Assembly (NCBI GenBank): GCA_040391535.1
Contig: JBEBXQ010000184.1
Span: forward strand, 1-6,419
DNA from: JBEBXQ01 sp040391535
GTDB taxonomy: Bacteria; Bacteroidota; Bacteroidia; Cytophagales; Spirosomataceae
Reading direction: 5' to 3'
DNA length: 6,419 bases
The notes under the pieces are model-generated. The model was given only the letters and a program-made list of their open reading frames with translations. It was not told the origin of the DNA and ran no database searches. Within the stretch, counting starts at the first letter, position 1; every line of letters begins with the position of its first letter. The position numbers and the translations under genes were made by a program. Of the stretch, positions 6,348-6,419 are shown one piece after another.

Positions 6348-6419
6348 AGTGAGTTTGAAGTTTATAGGTTAAATCATGTACTCAAGCGAAATAATCAGGT
6401 GTTTAATTCATAGATAAAC
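6348..6419 (-). other. Upstream region of the susCD operon (partial, no gene seen)
   Basis: These 72 bases hold no supported gene. Reading the minus strand toward the susC ATG, I find one TTG, and 18 bases later TAAACTTC, a poor match to the Bacteroidota TAnnTTTG box that lies too close to the start codon to be convincing. There is no Shine-Dalgarno sequence in front of the ATG. The true promoter and any operator probably lie beyond the window edge. Confidence 0.4.

Noticed and set aside
6360..6419. Inverted repeat GTTTAT ... ATAAAC upstream of susC
   Set aside because: Only six bases per arm, A/T-rich and about 48 bases apart; chance is enough to explain it, and one arm ends at the window edge.
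1..6419. Search for mobile elements, CRISPR arrays, tRNA or other RNA genes, toxin-antitoxin pairs
   Set aside because: Nearly all of the window is occupied by five intact genes; the gaps (88, 11, 81, 11 and 72 bases) hold only the short elements listed.

Overview
The window reads as an ordinary chromosomal stretch of a Bacteroidota bacterium. The evidence is a SusC/SusD outer-membrane pair, start codons without Shine-Dalgarno sequences in front of them, and a small membrane protein of the DUF6132 type next to a thioredoxin. The style of the SusC and SusD proteins suggests the Cytophagales (Dyadobacter/Spirosoma-like), but that genus-level guess is only inference.

Layout. Bases 1-592 (+ strand) hold a 68-residue two-helix membrane protein with a Cys-X4-Cys loop (DUF6132-like), then, after an 88-base spacer, a cytoplasmic thioredoxin of 98 residues with a WCGPC active site. 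Bases 604-1608 (- strand) hold a membrane-bound di-iron fatty acid hydroxylase/sterol desaturase superfamily enzyme that looks most like alkylglycerol monooxygenase. It converges on the thioredoxin, and a perfect 14-bp inverted repeat covering both 3' ends is the likely shared bidirectional terminator. Bases 1690-3210 and 3222-6347 (- strand) hold susD-like and susC-like genes, 11 bases apart and transcribed susC then susD. A 12-bp hairpin follows susD just before the hydroxylase. The last 72 bases are the upstream region of susC and contain no gene.

How the parts work together. The SusC-like protein is a TonB-dependent outer-membrane transporter, and the SusD-like lipoprotein is its substrate-capturing lid. 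Together they import an oligomeric nutrient, but no glycoside hydrolase, protease, sigma/anti-sigma pair or hybrid sensor lies in the window, so the substrate cannot be named. The hydroxylase is a separate lipid-modifying function that may be partly read from the susCD transcript or from a promoter of its own. The thioredoxin/DUF6132 pair looks like one transcription unit for thiol or sulfur chemistry. I see no mobile element, CRISPR array, tRNA or rRNA. Nothing here amounts to a clear new system; the findings are modest points about transcript architecture and a few unusual residues.
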